Source: Cephalopachus bancanus (taxonomy: Eukaryota > Chordata > Mammalia > Primates > Tarsiidae). From it: 64,000 bases of DNA. Positions 12,475 to 56,090 of the stretch are shown in pieces (position 1 is the first letter of the stretch; every line of letters begins with the position of its first letter). The stretch lies in NCBI GenBank assembly GCA_027257055.1, contig JAPVLO010000400.1, positions 186,001 to 250,000 on the forward strand. Direction: 5' to 3'. The notes under the pieces were generated by a model. It saw only the letters and a list, made by a program, of their open reading frames with translations, was not told the origin of the DNA and searched no databases. The position numbers and the translations under genes are program-made.

Positions 12475-12579
12475 ATTTACTGAAAAAAATCAGCATATAA
12501 GTGAAACCCATTCAAACCCATGTTGTTCAGGGGTGAATTTCCATAGCATCGTGATAATGATATCTTTATAGTATTCATA

Positions 12580-12725
12580 TTTGTGTAATCTTTCGTTTGT
12601 GTGGCCCTTTTCCTTCACTGGACTGTGTGCCCTCAAGAGCAAGGATTCTTTGCTGCTCATGTCGGTTCCTCTAGGACCTAGGACAAGGCAAGTGCTTTAT
12701 ATTCAACGCTAGTGGATGACTGAGA
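12580..12725 (+). mobile_element. L2 LINE 3' remnant
   Basis: Short L2 3'-end match: a CACTGGACTGTGTGCCCTCA segment, GAGCAAGGATTCTTTGC and a CTAGGACCTAGGACAAGGCA tail. Confidence 0.5.
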
Positions 12726-13029
12726 TGAGGGAGCTTCTGGTGGGGGAAGTAGGGGATAAGCAGGAAAGAGCAAGCCCTGTGATGTCCTTGCTCTTCTTAA
12801 GACTTCCTTTAAGATGTTGAGGAACTGAAGACAATACGCGTTTAGAACTTCCCAAGAGAGCCCAGGAAGGGCCCCAGTCCTAAGCAAAATCTTACAGAAC
12901 TGTGTGTTCCCTAATTAACATAAGGTTAGAGCTTTGACTTTTAGAGGTTTCCTTTTGAGTAACCCCAACAGATGGCAGAGAACCTTGAGATACAGGAATC
13001 CAGTGGCCAGAGGTGCCAGAAAAGGCAGG

Positions 13030-13205
13030 AGGTTTCCCCAGTTCATGGCTGTGTGATCCTGGACCAGTTATTCAAACATCAGTTTCCCCATCTGGGAAAT
13101 GGCAATCATAGTTACACTCTATAGGATTGTGGTGAGAATTAAATATGATAATGCATATAAAACATTTAGCACTGAGTAAACCACTCATTAACTTTGACTG
13201 CTATA
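13030..13205 (+). mobile_element. MIR SINE
   Basis: Clear plus-oriented MIR: GTGTGATCCTGGACCAGTTA, CAGTTTCCCCATCTGGGAAA, then ATTGTGGTGAGAATTAAAT and the 'CATTTAGCACTGAGTAAA' 3' region. Confidence 0.8.
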
Positions 13206-13334
13206 ACTATCTTCCAGACGGTCTTCCCTCTGTTCTTGAGCTATTTGTCCTTTCTCTGGCTCCAAATAGATAGAAAGATCATGGATTAATACTCTCATAT
13301 GAATAAGAGGGAAAAAAAAAACAGATCTTCAAGC

Positions 13335-13570
13335 AATCTCTTACTCCTCTGTTGAAATCTAGGTCAAATGTCATTTCCTCTCTTTGGTTTTCCAAGGGAG
13401 AGCTGTTATCCCCTTCTTCCTGTAAATCTAAAAGGTCCTTCTGTAGTCTCATGTCTGTGTCTCTTCCCGACTAAACAGGCTAGAGCCGCATCTTTGTGTT
13501 TCCAACCTCTAACGCATGCCCTAGCATATAGTAGGTATTTGGCAAATGTTTATTGAAAGACGAAATGTAC
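13335..13570 (+). mobile_element. L2 LINE 3' end
   Basis: L2 3'-end words in order: AGGTCAAATGTCATTTCCTC, a central TGTGTCTCTTCCCGACTAAA segment and CATATAGTAGGTATTTGGCA. The 62-codon frame within it is not a gene. Confidence 0.6.
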
Positions 13571-14560
13571 AAATGTATGAATTTCTCAGTGGCAGACATC
13601 TAGAATTAGAGGAGGATGAATTTTACAGTCCAAATAGTGATATGCAGAATACACACAGGTAAACACCAGTACCCAATCCTAATTATTTCCACTGTGCTCC
13701 TTGGTGCACAGCATTCGTCCATCCAGGTGGTTTTGCCCTTATTTCAGTCACTGCCCTGACTCCTCCCACCTCAGCAGGACTCAGCTTAAGAGTTAGACAC
13801 TGCAAACTTGAACAGAGACCCAGTGTCAAGCATCCCCGGCAGTTGAGTTTGCAGAAACAGCACCAAGAAGCCCAGCTCCAGGCTCTGCTGCCTCAGACAG
13901 AAACCCTCTTGTGGCTGGCAGGTTGGGACCAGGGAGTGTGAGCCGCGCATTTCACAGACTGTCTCCCTAGGGTCAGTTGCTGTTCTTTATTCTCCAAATC
14001 AACTCACCAAAGTAGTTTTTCCAGCAAAGTGGTTTGTTTCATATCAATGTGAAGCATTTATTTGCCTTGTTCTAAGTGTTTGTACCTTTCAGTGAGTGGA
14101 ATATTCTAAGTATGTACACAAGAATATTTTTGTTAAACTCCTCAAAGAAGGTAAAAGGGGACTTTTCAAGCCCTGAATACCATTAGTTTATGGGTTGGTT
14201 AGTTCGTGTATACAGTTCATTTACTGAGTACCTCATATGTGCTGGATACTGAGGAAGGGCAATGAGCTCCTAACCTGCTAGGAGAGATGGCTATGGAAAT
14301 AGACCACACTGCTGAGGTCTGGACCAGAGATCAAAAGAGAAAGGGCCCACTGATTCCTGCCCAACTGCCAGGAAAACAAAATGACTGAAACCATGATGAC
14401 TGTTGTTATAAGTCTGAGGGTGTCATTTTAGTATTCACCTCTGAATTTGTCTATCTTGTCTCTCAAACATTTCATCTCATGGTGAGCTGTTTTGCTTTGG
14501 TTTACTTTTTGGTTGCTAAGGAAAACTGGGAGGATAGTCTTGCAAAGTCAAGAATCAATG

Positions 14561-14848
14561 GACAGCAAGGTGTGGTGGCACATGCGTGTAGTCCTAGCTA
14601 TTCAGGAGGCTGCAGCAGGAAGATTATATGAGTTTAGAAGTCCTGGGATGTAGTGTGTTATGCCGATTGGGTGTCTACACCTAAGTTCTGCATCAATATG
14701 GTGACCTTCCTGGAACAGGGGACCACCTGTAGCCCAGGTCAGAAACAGAACAGGTCAAAACTCCCATGCTAATCAGTAGTAAGGTTGTACCTATGACTAG
14801 CCACTGCACTCTAGCCTGGGCAATATAGCAAGACCTTATCTCTTTAAG
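14561..14848 (+). pseudogene. 7SL RNA retropseudogene
   Basis: Aligns along nearly the whole length of 7SL (signal recognition particle) RNA, including the S-domain part absent from Alu: ATGCCGATTGGGTGTC, TCAATATGGTGACCTTCC, AGGTCAAAACTCCCATGC and TGATGAT-less but colinear AATCAGTAGTAAGG, ending GCCACTGCACTCTAGCCTGG. About 18 nt are missing from the middle of the S domain. A poly(A) run follows, and AAGAATCAATG flanks both sides (14550-14560 and 14858-14868), so it was inserted by L1-type retrotransposition. It carries many substitutions and should not be functional. Confidence 0.95.
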
Positions 14849-15884
14849 GGAAAAAAAAAGAATCAATGTAAAGATGAATGCAGGGGACAAGGGTTCATTG
14901 TGACCTAGAAGATGTCAGTATACATGGTATTTGTATGAGATTGGTATGTTACTTGAGACCCAGACCTGGATCATGCCTTTGCCATACCAAAATTGAATTC
15001 CCATTCACATGCAGGAAACATACAGGAAATTATATTCATCAAGTATTTGAAATAATGAGGCATTATACTTACTGATAGACGAGTGGTCAGATAGCTCATC
15101 TCTAAGATTCCTCTACCTCTGCTATTCTTTTTCCACTCGTTATTTCAGGAAGTTGGCCAGAATACAGCAAAACAAACAAATATAGTTTTGGAAAATAAGC
15201 CTTAAAAAATCAGGTTAAAAGAATTTAAAAAGATCCGATGGCAGTCACCAAAGCATGTGATGGAATTTTTATGAATTGAACAGCTCCTGTATTTCCCTCT
15301 GAGAATAGCCCAAGACAGAGGGAGCTTTAATCGTATCAGAAAAGATTTAGGTTACAAGGTAGGGATATGAGATACCCGAGAGGTTGTAGGGTTTCCTTAT
15401 TTGGATATTTTTAAGAAAATAGTAGATGGCTCTCTTTCTGGGACAGTTTGTGTACCAGCTTGCCTAGAAACTAGGAATGAACTGGATCAGTGCGTCTCAA
15501 GCTGTGTGTTGGTGACGCCCCATGAAACAGGTCTCACATGCTGCTCTGGTAACTTCCCTGCTCTGTGCTGAGCAGTTGAGCGACCGAGGAGCTGAGCAGT
15601 GGGCATCCGCCTGGGGTCAGTGAGGAGAATGCATCTAGCCAGAGCTCTGCGAGCTGCTGAGGTAAGAGCAGAATTGGAGCCCCCACTTATTCCCCTCACC
15701 TCCATTCCTTTCCCCCAGCAGCCAGGCTGGGCTAGGAGCTCCCCCTTCCCCTGTTGGCTCCATTTCACAGGAGGCAACTCCAGGTCACAGCTGCAGTTGC
15801 TCACAGGACCTATTTCTAAGCTCATTTGCAATACTCCCTAGCCTGGCTCTAATTTGTATATACACTTGTTGGCCACTACATAGA

Positions 15885-16012
15885 ATTTTGGAACTTTTAA
15901 CATGGAAAGGACTTTGTCTCTCAATTTATGGGTGAGGAAACTGCGACTCAGAGAGGCAAGAGAGAGCCTGAAGTCATACATACAGGTAGTAGCCTAGTCT
16001 TGACTGCCAAGC
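15885..16012 (-). mobile_element. MIR SINE remnant
   Basis: Minus-oriented MIR core: ATGGGTGAGGAAACTGCGAC, TCAGAGAGGCAAG and a diverged tail. Confidence 0.55.
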
Positions 16013-19000
16013 TTGGCACTTTCTTCCACTCCCTGCTGATGACTTCAGTGTTGGTTTCTTGGACGTTCACGTGTGTTAATTATCTCAGTATCTTTATTGC
16101 ATGAGCTGATTGAGGTGTTAGACATTTCTATTTTTCAGTAAGCCTCTGTATTTGTTCCTGACTCTTATTTATTCTTGTTTTTCCCTCACAGCCCTGTGTT
16201 TAACCTTTTCACTTGTTCATTTTTAATCTCCAGAACTTTTTCCATTTTATTAACCATTTCCCAGTAAATTAGCTGTCATCTGTGTGTTGCATTTGAATCT
16301 TGACATTTAACTGTGGACTTCATGAAGCCCCAGTCCTTGTGTCCCCCATGCCTGTAGCCCTCCTTTCCCTAGCAGTGAGGATACTACTTTGCAGATAAAC
16401 ACACATGTGGAGGGAAAGAATGAATGAAGGACATTTGATTTTGAGGTCATAGTGCAATCATGATAGCCACCTACCCTACAATAATATTCAGATTTTGGAA
16501 AAGATGTATTTGGGGTACCCTGAGCTTTCAGTAGGGGAAAGACTGGATCTTAAAGTCCTTATGGGAGAATATGAAATGAAGGGCAATACAGATTTTCAGA
16601 TGTTGGTACAAGGAGTACCATTGTCTATAGCCTAGGGAAGGAGAGAGATGCTAAGGCACAGAAAGGCATCCCCAGACCACAGCCTGAAGTATCCCCTCTG
16701 CTTACAGGAGGTTGGCAACTTGGTAGAAAACAGAGGTATCAGGAATGTACTGGGTGAAAGGAAGTGAGGATGAGAACTCCTTGGTTAGTAACAGAGCCAA
16801 GCTCTTTTCATATGCTACATAGCTTCAGAAGGCCCTCAATTGAGTGTTCAAACCAGAGGCTCCCCGAGCAATGGGAAGTTGTTCAAGTTTGGAGTCATGG
16901 AGCCTGCTGGCTTCCCATGAGGTTGATGTGGCCTGAGACAGTGTGAGTGGGGAGCCACTGTGTTTATGCCATGAAAAGCCTTCCCCTGCCTTCCACCCTG
17001 CAGTGCTTACATTAGAGAACACAGAGATAAGGATTGGGTACTCTGGAGCAGCCTTTGGGAGTATCAGCATACCTGCAGAGGTGGTTATGACTTGACAGAA
17101 GAATTCATCAGTGTGTCTCTTTAAGTGGCCATCTGTTGTTGAGGCCATTTGTAATTATTCGGTTTCTTAAAAACAAAATCATTTAAAAATTTTCAGAATC
17201 ATCTTTTATCTAAAAGTTAGCCATACTTGTATTCATACAGAAATGGTGGCCCAAAAATATAAAGTAAATTACATATATTCTCAAAGTAAGATCTCCTACA
17301 GTGTTCTACTTTGTAAAGCAAAGGAAACAGAATTAGGTGAAAGCCACGTCTTTTCCTTAAATAACATAATCTTCATGGCTTTAAAAAAACAGGTATTTTA
17401 TTTAGCTTTTGAGTCCTGTGTATTTTATAGTTCATTTCTTTAGTCTTATGCTTAAGATTGCAATATTAATGTTGTTCTAGATGACATGTTGGTTTGGATT
17501 ATTCATTGCTCACTGAGGTGTTTGGAAGTTATGTGATTTCTCCCTTGAAATTTACAGAAATTATTGGGGTAGAGCTAGGAATTTGAGTCCTGAGTATCCA
17601 GTTTTACTTCAACCATTGAATCAAGTTGCAGGAAAGTGGGGCACATTCAATGAGTCCCTTGGTGATGTGATGTTGGGTCACCCTGATCCTGGCAGGTTAT
17701 ATAACTAGGCAGCACTATATTGAATCAAATACTGACCAACACAGCATGACCACCTTTCAGAAATGAGTCCAGCTCATGAGTATCTCACTCTGGACAGGTC
17801 ACCCATTCCCTCCTTTCTGCTTCTTTTCATTATCAGTTGTGAAACTCCTCAGAGAAAATTCCATTTACATTTCTGCATTTATTTAGAGGATGTATTTCCT
17901 TCTGTAAATACTGCAACACGGTGTTCAATAGTAAACTCCTACAAATAGTTTCTATATTCAGACTTCAGGGAACTTAAGTTCAGGGACTTTTGTGATAGCT
18001 CATTCTCAGAAATTCCCTTTCACTACTCTGGGAAATACCAACCCCCTTTATGCAGAAACTCAAAATTCACTGACTTGAAGGAATGAGCGGGCTTTGTGGC
18101 TTTTGCAGTTTGGGGTGGGGTTATTTGATTTTTCTTATGATTTCAAAAATAATTTTATAATTTTTTTAAAAATGAGCGACTTTCTTTGGCCAGATGTTTT
18201 GGGATTCTATGACTATTGATTTAATAAATGTAAGTGCTCACTGAAGAACTAGCAGCCAGACATGACCTAGATGAATGATTTGAGATTTGTCTTCTTAGAT
18301 TTATGATTTGGGCAGTGATTCACAAAGGGAGTTCCAGAATTTACCACTGATTTGCAAGAGACCTTAAAATGGTTCCTGGCAGAGCGTAGTTAGATGATGT
18401 GGTCACTAAAAAGGGCCAATGCCAGAGCAGTAGAGCAGAGCTGAAGAAACACTTATTCATGGCCTGGAAGACACAGCCACCTTCTGTCTCTTTCCCTAGG
18501 CTCCAGATGCCTTAGAATGCCCAGAACTGCAGTGGTATCTCTATAGTTTGCTGTCAACATGGTGCCGGCAATCCACGAACTAAAACCATCACCATCATCC
18601 TTATTAGTCGTACTAATATTATCATAACCCATACCTTCAAATATGCGTGCATTTAAAATAGGTGAATTTTTTCCCAAATGAGCACATTTAATAGACTATG
18701 TAAAATACCTAATATTTGATTATAACCTCAGCAATGTCCTTCTTAGAAAAATAACTGCATGTTTTCATGTTAATTGTGTTCTCTTCCTGCTGCTCTGCTT
18801 TGTAAAAGTGCTGCTATGTGCACATTCAGTTCAGTTAGTGAAAGTATGTCTTCTCAGGTATGGACCTTAATGGTAGCTCATCCTTTTTCTTCTCTGCCCT
18901 TCAGTAACTGCACATATAAACTCCAGCCTGGCCTTGCCTTGAAAACTTCTACATGGATAAAGCATTTCATTGCACTGGTCCTTTAGTTTTTTAACCATAA

Positions 19001-19873
19001 AATTGAGGGAGTTGTAATAAATTATCTCTGAGGTTCATTCTGTCCCCAAATGTTAGGTTGCATATCCAGGATGTACTGTGCATTCTGATGGTACAATGGA
19101 CCCTCTTCAGATATCTATCAACAAACAGTTCTGCAGTAACTTTGGCTGTTGACTATTCCTTCTCCAATTCACCTTTGAAACTAACTCTATCCACTTCTCT
19201 TTTGATTTAGCTGTAAAATCACCAAAGGGAGGCTTCAAATTTTTAAAATTTGAAGGCTTTTCACTGTTGGTTTTCTCTGAGTTGATCCTTTCTACTCATA
19301 ATCTCTCAGAAAAATATTGTCACAGATGCTCAAGATTTTCATTCTGATCAACCTGCCATGGCTTGAAAATAACATAGTTTTAAAATAACCTGTACTCTCT
19401 ACATCTTTTGTTTGAATGGACCATGCAATTTTTGTGGTAAAATATTTTCTCTTCTTTTTCACTATACCATAACTTTTTAAATTTTCCTTTTTTACCCTAT
19501 ACTGTATTTTTCTTTTTGACCCTGCTCTTGACACTTAAAATACAGTCCTGTTCCCTGCTTCTACTTATGCCTCTCACCAGTCTCTTACAGTGCCCTCAAA
19601 TCTAAAATTGTTGTGTCAAAAGATAGGGCTGAGTTTATATTCAGAGATCCTGTTTAACCTCCTTACCTTTTCCATTGTCTCATTCTCGTAGGGTAACTAG
19701 GTCAGTATAGACATGCGTACCTAAAATGAAGAACAGTGCCTGACTTACAGTAGACATTCATAAAATATATGTTAAATGAATGAGTTTATCTCATAATCCC
19801 ACAGATACCCATGAACTAAGAGGTGTTCAGAAACTTAAAAACAAGGTTTGTTTGACCCATGGAACAAAGTAAT

Positions 19874-19964
19874 AAAAAAAAAAAAGGAGGAGGAGGAGAA
19901 GGAGAAGAAGGAAGAAGAAGAGGAGGAGGAAGAAGGAGGAGAGGAAGCAGAAGTGGAAGAAGAA

Positions 19965-20001
<37 letters not shown>

Positions 20002-20072
20002 AGGAGGAGAAAAAAGAAGAAGAAGAAAAGAAGAAGAAAGAAGACGAAAAGAAGAAGAAAGAAGAAGAAAGG
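19874..20072 (+). repeat. 199-bp polypurine (GGA/GAA)n tract
   Basis: Only three pyrimidines in 199 bases (C at 19948, T at 19954, C at 20045), made of mixed GGA, GAA and GAAA units after an A-run. It gives spurious glutamate- or arginine-rich frames. It is not a gene: composition is the only constraint, and there is no unique sequence around a start codon. Confidence 0.95.
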
Positions 20073-20474
20073 CAGCCAGCCTAGGACTTTAGACCAGATT
20101 TTACCCCCAGGCCTTGCTAAAATATGAAGGGCAAGAACCTTCTCTTAATGCATATGTGGAGTATTGATAGAGGGCATAAAAGAGAGCCAAGCCAAATTAG
20201 TCACAAGAATTAGTAAAGTACACAGAGTTATATACAAATTTTGAAAAACAGAAGCCTTGCTTTCTTAACACATGAAAGCAAAAGCTTCCTATACTAGAAT
20301 GCCTGGACAAACTCACCATATTATAGTTTTTAAATCTCTCATGGGGCTAAACATAATCTAGATACTTAATGGACAATTGCTGAGTGAATGAATGGATGGA
20401 TGGATGGAATGAGTGTCTAACAGGAACATGAAGACAGAGAACCTGAGCATAGAACCTGAGCATGGGAGAGGAGA

Positions 20475-20610
20475 AAATATTTGGGAACTAGAGTCCTGGC
20501 TGTGTGATCTGAGATATGCATCTTAACTTCTCTGAGCTTCTGCTTTCTGTTCTATAGGATGGGAATATGCAACCTATGTCATCAGTCTATGTTGAGGGAC
20601 ATTATAAGAA
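20475..20610 (+). mobile_element. MIR SINE remnant
   Basis: Plus-oriented MIR: GTCCTGGCTGTGTGATCTGA, TCTTAACTTCTCTGAGCTTC and ATAGGATGGGAATATG. Confidence 0.65.
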
Positions 20611-21853
20611 GCCTAAAACCTGTATTTACTCCATCCTTCAAGTGTCCTCTTCTTAAAGGCTGGACAAAGATTTTGCTATCAGACCTCAGATCTATCAGTT
20701 CTGCTGCCCTAAGAACGTTAGTTTGCCTCATACAGAGTGAATAGTATAACTGATGATATATCACTTTTTGTATTAGCCTCTAGAGCTTGGAGCTAGGTTG
20801 TCAGTCTACTTCTATCAAAACATACAAGGTCTTTCTTAGGCACATATTTTGAAGATTAAAATTCCTCCCGCCATCATCTTATTTCACCTACACTTACTTT
20901 CCTTCTCACCAAAAATGACATCATTTAATTTGCTTAACTCTTGAGTTTGGATATATCTTTGTAACTTAGCTCAAGTTATTTTTGGAAAAAGGCACTGTGA
21001 AAAAAATAGAAAGGAAAGAAGAAAGGAAACAAGGAAGAAGAAAAGGAAAGAAAGAAGTCAGATAAGTAGCTGTCTCTTAGGGTTATTGTGATGTGTAAGT
21101 GAGGATTTTTTAAAAAAATGCAATTAAACCCTCCACAGTTTCTGTCTTCCCTCAGAAAACCCAGTGAACTTTCTTAGATATATAAGGAAAATGATAATAA
21201 AATAAAATTTTTATATAACAAAAACATATTTTAAATGAATTGAAAAATAATAACATATGTAATTCTGTGATTTTCTAGACATGCTTCTTGGAGTTTCCAT
21301 AGATAAAGGTGACAAGGTGACATGACAGCAGGGGGACATTTGGGTTTTCTCACCCAAAGATTCTCAGAGTTGTCACTTTTATTTATATGTAGGTTTCTGT
21401 TAGCAAAGGATTGCTTAGGGAAACAAAAGTTTGAAACCACTGATAGATGTGCATGACAGGTTAATAAATTGGTGGGAAATGCATATAGATTTGCAAAACT
21501 GAGCACAGCACACTTTGGCTTATAGGTTTCAGGGTTAAAACTACTTTCTTTTTTGTTTGGTTATTGATTGCCATCAAGAACAGCACAGCACTATAGAATA
21601 ATATGAAAATATTAAAAATAAATCAATTGTAAACAGCATCCTGTCCCAAATTTATTTTTAAAAATCAATGACTTCACTACAATGTCTGAACTATAATTAT
21701 ACAAAGAAGTACCATATCCTCCACACTCCAATTCCACTTACCCCTCCACCCCAAGACTAGCAAGCTTAAGTGGAACTCCTGTTTGAAACACAGGTATGGA
21801 TTAGCTGAGGTCATGGAGATTACAATCCATTTCCTGTTTCATTTTCTTTCTTA

Positions 21854-21867
21854 CCACTAGAGGGCAG
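21854..21867 (+). promoter_or_regulatory. CTCF-type motif
   Basis: CCACTAGAGGGCAG matches the core CTCF consensus (CCASYAGRKGGCR) at every position. It lies in putative intron 1, about 1 kb upstream of exon 2. Occupancy cannot be told from sequence. Confidence 0.5.
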
Positions 21868-22109
21868 TAATAATTCACAGAAAGGGGAAATTAAGCACTA
21901 GTGTTTTGAGGCAAAACTGTAGGCTGAGAAGAAAGAATCTAGAAAGTGCCTCAGATTCCCATATATGAATTATAAGAGGGTTATAAGAGGGCAAGCTTCC
22001 CTTTGTCCGTCCTTAAATTAACTTTTTTTCAAGTTATAAAATGAATCTGTTGGTTTGGTCAAACTTATTAATTTTAAATATGAAAATAAAGTTATCTCTA
22101 AAGAAGGCC

Positions 22110-22660
22110 TTTTGTGTACGAGTTAAGAGTTTTAGTTGTATGTTGCTTTGTAACAATGTACTCTAAAATGCAGTGGTCTTAAAAATCATTTTATCACCTC
22201 TCTATTCCATTGGTTGATTGAGTTCAACTGTGTGATTCTTCTGCTCTGTGTGATGTTGGCTGGGACTGTGGACATCTGAGAGCTCAAATGGGCCAGAAAG
22301 TCCAAAATGGCCCACTCGGATGGCTGGCAGTTGATTCTGACTGTCAACTAGGAACTTGGCAGGGACTGTTAACCAGAACACCCAGTTCTCCTTCTAGTGG
22401 CTTCTTTATGTGGCTTGAATGTCTCACAGTATGGCAGTTGGGTACCAAGAGGGAGTATCCCAAGAATGAGCATTCTAAAAGGAAGAAAGCAGAAGTTTCC
22501 AATCCCAGACTTCACTTCTATTAACTCCTATGGTCAAAGCAGTCACAAAATCAGCCCACATTCAACAAATGGAAATAAGCTCTGTACCTTGATGTGAGGA
22601 GCAGACTGTGAATACAAGGAGGGGAGAAATTGTTAAGGGTCATCTTTAGAGACTCCCACA
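22110..22660. mobile_element. Ancient interspersed repeat, family uncertain
   Basis: The order of words (GTTGCTTTGTAACAATGTAC, a TTGGCTGGGACTGTGG region, TCCAAAATGGCCCACTCGGA, ATGGTCAAAGCAGTCACAAA and a GGAGCAGACTGTGAATAC end) resembles an old mammalian repeat, possibly LTR- or DNA-transposon-derived, that I cannot name. The two overlapping 66-78-codon frames here are not genes. Confidence 0.4.
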
Positions 22661-22849
22661 TGGAAGGTGGAGAAAAGCCTGTTTCTGACTTGCATTTTGG
22701 AAAGACACATATAAATCATGGGGAAATTCATGCAGAAGAATATTTTTTATTGGGATTGCTTCTTATTGTGGTACTTTAAGAATTAAGATGCACAAAATTC
22801 ATTTCTTATGTTCACCTCCTCCCCAGATTTGTTACTTGAAGCAGTAAAA

Positions 22850-54331
<31,482 letters not shown>

Positions 54332-55191
54332 GGCCCAGTGGGGTGGGGTAGGAGGTGATGGAGATGGACTCACTCCTGACAGCCCAGCACAGATGCTCCC
54401 GGGAAGCACCACGGGGATGATTCAAGCCATTCCAAAGTTTAACTTGGCGACATTATACAAGATTCCAAAAAGCGTATTTTGGAATACGCAATCTCCCCTG
54501 TATGTAACAAAAAATGCTTCATTCTTTGCAGAAGGCCTAACCTCCTACACATATTTTTTTTAATTCTTGAAATTAATTTGCTTCTTTGAAAATCTAAAGG
54601 AAGAAAAGAAGTTCTTTTCCAGGCACCCTTCCTGCTTTTGTTGTTAGTCAAGGATAGAAGCTGCAGTGTTATTAATTTTGGCATAATCTCGCAATCCAGT
54701 TTTACATGGCTGCCTTATTTGCCTCAGGTGATTACCAGGAGAAATCATCAAATCTGCCCTTAAGCCTGCTACTAAAGGCTGACATTTGATCTGTTACAAG
54801 CCTCTCTTTGTGTATCCCCTTATTTTCTACTCTGTCTCCCTGTGACTTTGCTCTTTACTCTGTGAGAACTGTGTCTTCTCAATGACCCACCTCTTCCAGC
54901 TACCCTTGTCTCTGAGCCACTTGGAGCGTCTGACAAATCAGTCAAGCTTTCTAGGTCCCAAGAGTCTCTGGTGGCCCACTGAAGTAAGCCTCATCATCAG
55001 AGCCTTTCCTCAGAACTAGAGTCCCAAATGTCACCATCTTTTGTTTTCTTTCAGCCATTAAGAGTCCCTCTGTTTTTAACTCTGGAATTTGGGCTCAGAC
55101 CTGATCTAACAATTTGAATACTGTGCCTTCAGGTAGATTCTTAGCTCTAGGCAGAAGGTTGGATCCAAGAAGGGTGTAATGGAGCATCAGA

Positions 55192-55205
55192 TCACAAGGG
55201 GGCAG
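55192..55205 (+). promoter_or_regulatory. Weaker CTCF-like motif in 3' UTR
   Basis: TCACAAGGGGGCAG matches the CTCF core except for the first base. Same orientation as the intron 1 motif. Confidence 0.25.
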
Positions 55206-56067
55206 TGTGGAGCCATAACTAAGCATCCTTTTGGGTGCTGACTCTGTGCATTTAGCCCCACGTGTTAGATAGAATTATTGTGGTATGGCTAAATGCCTGT
55301 TGATATTTGGAAGCAACCCTGCCTTGCTTTCATTTGCTCTTTTTTGGGGGACAGGTTTTAAATGCTTTATTTTTGTTTGCTCTTAGAGCTTAGCATATCT
55401 GATTGCTGTCGGCCATATTATCAGTGTTTACTTTTTTGGGTACTATAAAAGCGTTTTGCCACCCCTAAGCCCCAGGGAGCAATATGTGCCAATGAATAGC
55501 CCGCCCCCCTCCCCCATACACACATACCTAGCCAGATGTCAGGGGTAGAATGAACACTTGCTGGATAAGAACTGGCTGAGTTGCTTTATGAAAAGCTAAT
55601 TTACTGGACCTTTAAAGAATTCCAAAACAAAACCAAGAGAACAGTATGAATTTGATCAGCTGTCACAGGGTAAGCAATTTCTGCAAAAAAAAATTACCAA
55701 AGTTAAAAAGCAACAGAGCGTTGTGAGCCAACACTAGACTCCCTCTGTCATGGTGGAAGGCTTCATCATGGGGTGTCTTCTTTAGGGGTGGTGTGTAATG
55801 GTGTGTAATGGAACTTAGCCGTCTTCCAAAGCAGTTGAAATGTGTCGCCCAGGATCTGTTCCTCGGCCATGGGCTTGGAAGCCAATATGTGGCTTCTCCT
55901 AGCCCGTAACCAATATTTTTACTGCTTCTGAATCCAAAGTGATTGGCTTTGACTTTAGATTGAACGTACTGTAGCCCCAGATGATTTTCACCCATCTGCC
56001 TCCAGGAAGGAAGAATGTTACTGCCTTAATGAAAAATGAAGAGAGGATAATGCCCTAAATCTTTCCA

Positions 56068-56073
56068 AATAAA
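56068..56073 (+). terminator. LCP1: LCP1 polyadenylation signal
   Basis: Canonical AATAAA, followed by a CA about 18 nt on (near 56091) and a TG-rich segment (GTGTCTCTGGATGTTT) as the downstream element. Its position fits the expected transcript length. Confidence 0.8.
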
Positions 56074-56090
56074 ATGTTCCTGATATCAGG

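Larger units (their letters stand above)
2561..22826 (+). other. LCP1: Putative LCP1 intron 1
   Basis: About 20 kb with no convincing coding exon. It holds MIR, L2, L1, Alu and Tigger remnants, a 7SL pseudogene, a pentanucleotide repeat, a 199-bp polypurine tract and a CTCF-like motif, each listed separately. Long stretches between them (2830-4560, 5440-6400, 6550-7800, 16.0-19.8 kb) are unassigned AT-rich DNA in which I see no gene. The 3' end is a good pyrimidine tract with CCCCAG. Confidence 0.5.
54332..56090 (+). other. LCP1: LCP1 3' UTR
   Basis: About 1.76 kb from the stop to the expected cleavage site after the AATAAA at 56068. With 1884 nt of coding sequence and a short 5' UTR the mRNA would be about 3.7 kb, in line with the size known for L-plastin. 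Largely free of interspersed repeats. A CTCF-like word (CACAAGGGGGCAG) occurs near 55193. Antisense frames here are not genes. Confidence 0.8.

Noticed and set aside
19848..20092. Glu-rich or Arg/Gly-rich small protein
   Set aside because: It is a translation of a GGA/GAA microsatellite; two frames are open at once purely from composition.
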